Assembly: GCA_025059945.1 (NCBI GenBank) | Contig: JANXDC010000004.1 | Location: forward strand, 310,001-374,000 | Direction of reading: 5' to 3' | Length of the DNA stretch: 64,000 nucleotides | DNA from: Bacteroidota bacterium | GTDB lineage: Bacteria > Bacteroidota > Rhodothermia > JANXDC01 | In this document: positions 61,630-64,000 of the stretch, in pieces | Layout: each line of letters starts with the position of its first letter | Numbering within the stretch: position 1 is the stretch's first letter | Notes under the pieces: model-generated | The model's database searches: none | Told to the model about the DNA's origin: nothing | Seen by the model: the letters and a program-made list of their open reading frames with translations, nothing else | Translations under genes and position numbers: made by a program

Positions 61630-62772
61630 TTACAAGTCCGCGTAAGCGCGCAACAGCTCTAGCCACCCATCTCGGATCCGGCCCGGATCGAAGTGGGCTT
61701 CAAAGTAAGCGCGCGCCGCGCGGGCCTGGGCCCTCCAGTGCGCTCTATCTTGGTAGGCGAGCAAGGCCTCCGCGAGCGCTTCGGGATCTCCGATCGGCAC
61801 AAGGGCGCCGTGTTGGCCCGGCAGCACAAGCTCCGGGATCCCGCCTACAGGCGTGCTCACGACCGGACAGCCGGAGGCCAGCGCCTCCAGCACAACCAAG
61901 GGCTGGCTCTCCCAAGGGTAGCGCGTCGGAAACAGCAGCACGTGATGTTCCAGGTACAGCCTAAGCAGGCAAGAGCGGTCCCGAACCTCGCCTAACAGCC
62001 GAACGCAAGCCGAAAGCCCGTGGCGCTCCAGCCAGCTCCGCCAGCCCTCCGCCTCTTGCGCCGCCGGCCAGGGACCTACGCAGGTGAGCACAGCCTGCAG
62101 GCCGCGGGCGCGCAATCGCGCCAGGGCTTCGAGGGCGAGATCAACCCCTTTTTCTTGACCTAAACGGCCGACAAAGAGTAAGCGCAAGAGCCGATCGGGT
62201 TCAGCTTGGGCGATCTTCCGGGCTAGCGCCTCTTGATCCGGGATAAGCGCCTCCTCGATGGCGTTTGGGATGATGCGTATGCGACTTGTTGGAACCTCTC
62301 CAACGCGTAGATCCTGGAGCATGGCGCGGTTTAAGGCGATCCAATGCGCCGCGCGTCGACCGAGAGCCCGCGCCGAGGGTCCCAGAAGCGGGTTTCGAAA
62401 GAGCGCGCCCAGGGCGTTGTGCGGCCAGATGAGCACGATCCGATTCCGGGGGATCGCCCAGCGAAAGGTGAGCACGTCTCGCAGGTGGCCTAGCGGGGTA
62501 CCGGAGAAGTTGGCGTACAGGATGGGATACGGATGGGCTCGCAGCGCGTCCCGAGCTTGCCGCACGTAGTGCAGCACTTCGCGCAGGCGCCCCAAGCCGA
62601 AGCGGTTGGCGGCGCGCACGCCCGGCCCCCGGGGCGAAGAGCTGACCACAAGGAACCGCACCTCCGGATCCAGAAGCTCCAGAAGCCTGCGTGTCGCAAG
62701 CGCCTGTCCATCAAACGGCGGGGGTGTTTTGCCCAGCAGCGCCCAGCGCACGCTATAGCTCCCGCATCCCAT
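61630..62772 (-). CDS. GT4-family glycosyltransferase
   Basis: The 380 residues are a GT-B fold glycosyltransferase: the N-terminal K-T-P-P-P-x-D-G acceptor-domain start, IRIIPNAIEE, LLFVGRLGQEKGVDLALEALARL, and the E-x7-E motif in ESQPLVVLEALASGCPVV with STPVGGIPELV. It probably adds a sugar to a cell-surface polysaccharide or lipid. ATG 62772 overlaps the upstream gene by 20 bases; a GTG at 62751 (VRWALLGKT) would remove the overlap. Confidence 0.9.
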   Translation of the reverse strand: MGCGSYSVRWALLGKTPPPFDGQALATRRLLELLDPEVRFLVVSSSPRGPGVRAANRFGLGRLREVLHYVRQARDALRAHPYPILYANFSGTPLGHLRDVLTFRWAIPRNRIVLIWPHNALGALFRNPLLGPSARALGRRAAHWIALNRAMLQDLRVGEVPTSRIRIIPNAIEEALIPDQEALARKIAQAEPDRLLRLLFVGRLGQEKGVDLALEALARLRARGLQAVLTCVGPWPAAQEAEGWRSWLERHGLSACVRLLGEVRDRSCLLRLYLEHHVLLFPTRYPWESQPLVVLEALASGCPVVSTPVGGIPELVLPGQHGALVPIGDPEALAEALLAYQDRAHWRAQARAARAYFEAHFDPGRIRDGWLELLRAYADL

Positions 62773-64000
62773 GAAACGAGTTCGCCCGGAGGGCCACGTG
62801 TTGCAGGGCCCACAGAAGCGGGCAGGCTAAGGCCGAAAAGGGCCTATCCCGTCTTTCAAGGGCCGCCTCGATGGCCTCCTGTAGTCCTTGGGCGAAGCGC
62901 TCCGGCCCCCATTGGGCGATGATCGCCTCGGAGCACCGGCCCAAAGCCGCTCGATCCGTATCCGGGGCGCTTATCCACTGCAGGCGTCGGGCCAACTCTT
63001 CGGGGTCGTGGGCGTCAAAAGTGGCCCCGTTTTCGCCCTCTCGTACCAGATCCTGCGCACAGCCGGACTGGCGCGAAACAAGCACGGGCAGGCCCGAGGC
63101 CATGGCTTCGTTCACCACAAGGCCCCATTGCTCCTGTAGGGCTGGATGCACGAAGGCCCCGGCGTAGGCGTAGTAGGCGACCAGTTCGCCTCCGGTGCGC
63201 AAGCCGGCTAACACCACATCGGCTCCCATAGGCCGAGCTCGGGCCTCTAGCTCAGCGCGCATCGGTCCGTCTCCCAGGAGCACAAGCCGCCAGGGCTGAA
63301 GAGTGCGCTCCCGGTAGCGGGCGTAGGCTTCGAGCAACTCTGGGTAGCCTTTTCGTCGCAGCAGGCGGCCCACAGCCAGAAAAAACGGCCTGCGGTCCTC
63401 TAATCCCGGCAGCTTGGGCCTTCGCTCTGGGCTTGAGCGCAGGCTCTGCGCCAGCTGAGCGAAGGCCGCGTTGTCGACCACGTTCAGCCCGAAGCGGATG
63501 CGGCTCTCTGGAAAGCCCAGGCTCTTCAGATAGGCCGCATGGGGCGTTCCGGCTACGAGGGCCGCGTCGGCCGACCGGATCAGATGGGCCTTGAGCGCCT
63601 CGCGCAGGCGCGATCGGGGTAGATCATCGCGTTTTGAATCGCTCATCAAAACGACCGGGCGGCCGTTTCGGAGGCCCCAGTAGAGCAGCGCCCGCGCATC
63701 GGGCAGGCTGTATCCGTTTACGACCACTAGATCCGGGCGCAACCGTTCAAGCAGCCGCTGCAGGCGCCGGTGCACCCTCCAGGGCCGGAGCTCCTCAAAG
63801 ACCGCCCCCGGGAAGGCCTGTACGTGTTCTACGGCCCGCGGCGGCGGCTCCGCCCCCCACCAACCGTAGCGGGCTTCCCGGCCCGCCGTTTCCAGCACGA
63901 GCACCTGAACGCCCTCGTGCTGCAACGCATGGGCCGCAGCCTGCACCCGCACCCAATGATACGGGCCCAGTTTGGGCCACTGCAGAAGCACGCGGCGCGG
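62753..64000 (-). CDS. GT4-family glycosyltransferase, start possibly outside the window
   Basis: At least 412 residues of a GT-B enzyme: RVLLQWPKLGPYHWVR at the N-terminal end, FFLAVGRLLRRKGYPELLEAY, LVLLGDGPMRAELEARA, and the E-x7-E motif EQWGLVVNEAMASGLPVLVS. A GTG at 63991 is the first in-window start, but the frame stays open to the edge and the family start often reads M-R-V-L-L-x-W-P, so the true start may lie a few codons beyond 64000. Together with the next gene it forms part of a polysaccharide or glycolipid locus. Confidence 0.88.
   Translation of the reverse strand, partial: PRRVLLQWPKLGPYHWVRVQAAAHALQHEGVQVLVLETAGREARYGWWGAEPPPRAVEHVQAFPGAVFEELRPWRVHRRLQRLLERLRPDLVVVNGYSLPDARALLYWGLRNGRPVVLMSDSKRDDLPRSRLREALKAHLIRSADAALVAGTPHAAYLKSLGFPESRIRFGLNVVDNAAFAQLAQSLRSSPERRPKLPGLEDRRPFFLAVGRLLRRKGYPELLEAYARYRERTLQPWRLVLLGDGPMRAELEARARPMGADVVLAGLRTGGELVAYYAYAGAFVHPALQEQWGLVVNEAMASGLPVLVSRQSGCAQDLVREGENGATFDAHDPEELARRLQWISAPDTDRAALGRCSEAIIAQWGPERFAQGLQEAIEAALERRDRPFSALACPLLWALQHVALRANSFHGMREL

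Noticed and set aside
1-64000. CRISPR arrays, insertion sequences, tRNA or rRNA genes
   Set aside because: I saw no direct-repeat arrays, transposase motifs, target-site duplications, or T-loop and anticodon-arm patterns in the intergenic gaps.

Overview
The window is a GC-rich, gene-dense bacterial chromosome segment with no tRNA, rRNA, insertion sequence, CRISPR array or phage module that I could recognise. The gene set points to a flagellated, Gram-negative member of the Bacteroidota/Rhodothermota side of the FCB group. The evidence is a rimP-nusA-infB-rbfA-truB-ribF-rpsO-pnp run, split glycine decarboxylase (gcvPA), a YbbR-domain protein, DUF971, LolC/E-type permease, several exported S9 and M16 peptidases, and one promoter that fits the TTTG / TAnnTTTG pattern. 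Many genes also carry strong AGGAGG ribosome binding sites and ATGA or GTGA stop-start overlaps. The phylum call is an inference; the species is not identifiable from what I can see.

Layout. 1-10.4 kb: translation and RNA-decay operon, ending in an M16 peptidase. 10.4-13.8 kb: a minus-strand sigma54-type response regulator, back to back with a PhoB/PhoR-like two-component pair. 13.8-16.5 kb: a Fic protein, a small unknown gene, and mgtE with an unusual leader. 16.5-19.0 kb: efp-accB-accC. 19.0-24.1 kb: gcvH-gcvPA, guaA, and a TPR plus periplasmic-binding-fold protein. 24.1-28.0 kb: GNAT enzyme, S9 peptidase, YceI, DUF971. 28.0-31.9 kb: lepA, an exported protein, lepB and a small gene on the minus strand. 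32-37.8 kb: YbbR protein, Lol-type permease, polyprenyl synthase, ruvB, and two tandem lipoproteins. 37.9-41.5 kb: a CoA-ester (beta-oxidation or phenylacetate-like) cluster of two crotonases and two 3-hydroxyacyl-CoA dehydrogenase-family proteins. 41.4-47.7 kb: flagellar operon flhB-flhA-flhF-flhG-(small membrane protein)-fliA. 48-64 kb: cell-envelope and exported proteins, three more large peptidases, an ECF sigma/anti-sigma pair, a saccharopine dehydrogenase-like gene, and two glycosyltransferases running off the end.

The least explained DNA is in three intergenic regions. First, mgtE has a 23-codon Arg/Pro-rich upstream ORF with its own perfect ribosome binding site; its stop overlaps the mgtE start, and it sits downstream of a multi-helix leader. 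This resembles in logic, not in sequence, the leader-peptide control of Mg2+ transporters known from enterobacteria. Second, 47824-48010 can fold into a hairpin, an H-type pseudoknot and a further hairpin, and ends in an intrinsic terminator on the strand that carries no gene. Third, 31967-32194 has a near-consensus TTGACA-17-TAAATT promoter followed by a roughly 190-nt structured stretch closed by complementary ends. A 33-bp near-perfect AT-rich palindrome also lies between the divergent regulators at 11.9 kb. All structure claims come from reading complementary arms by eye, not from an energy calculation.
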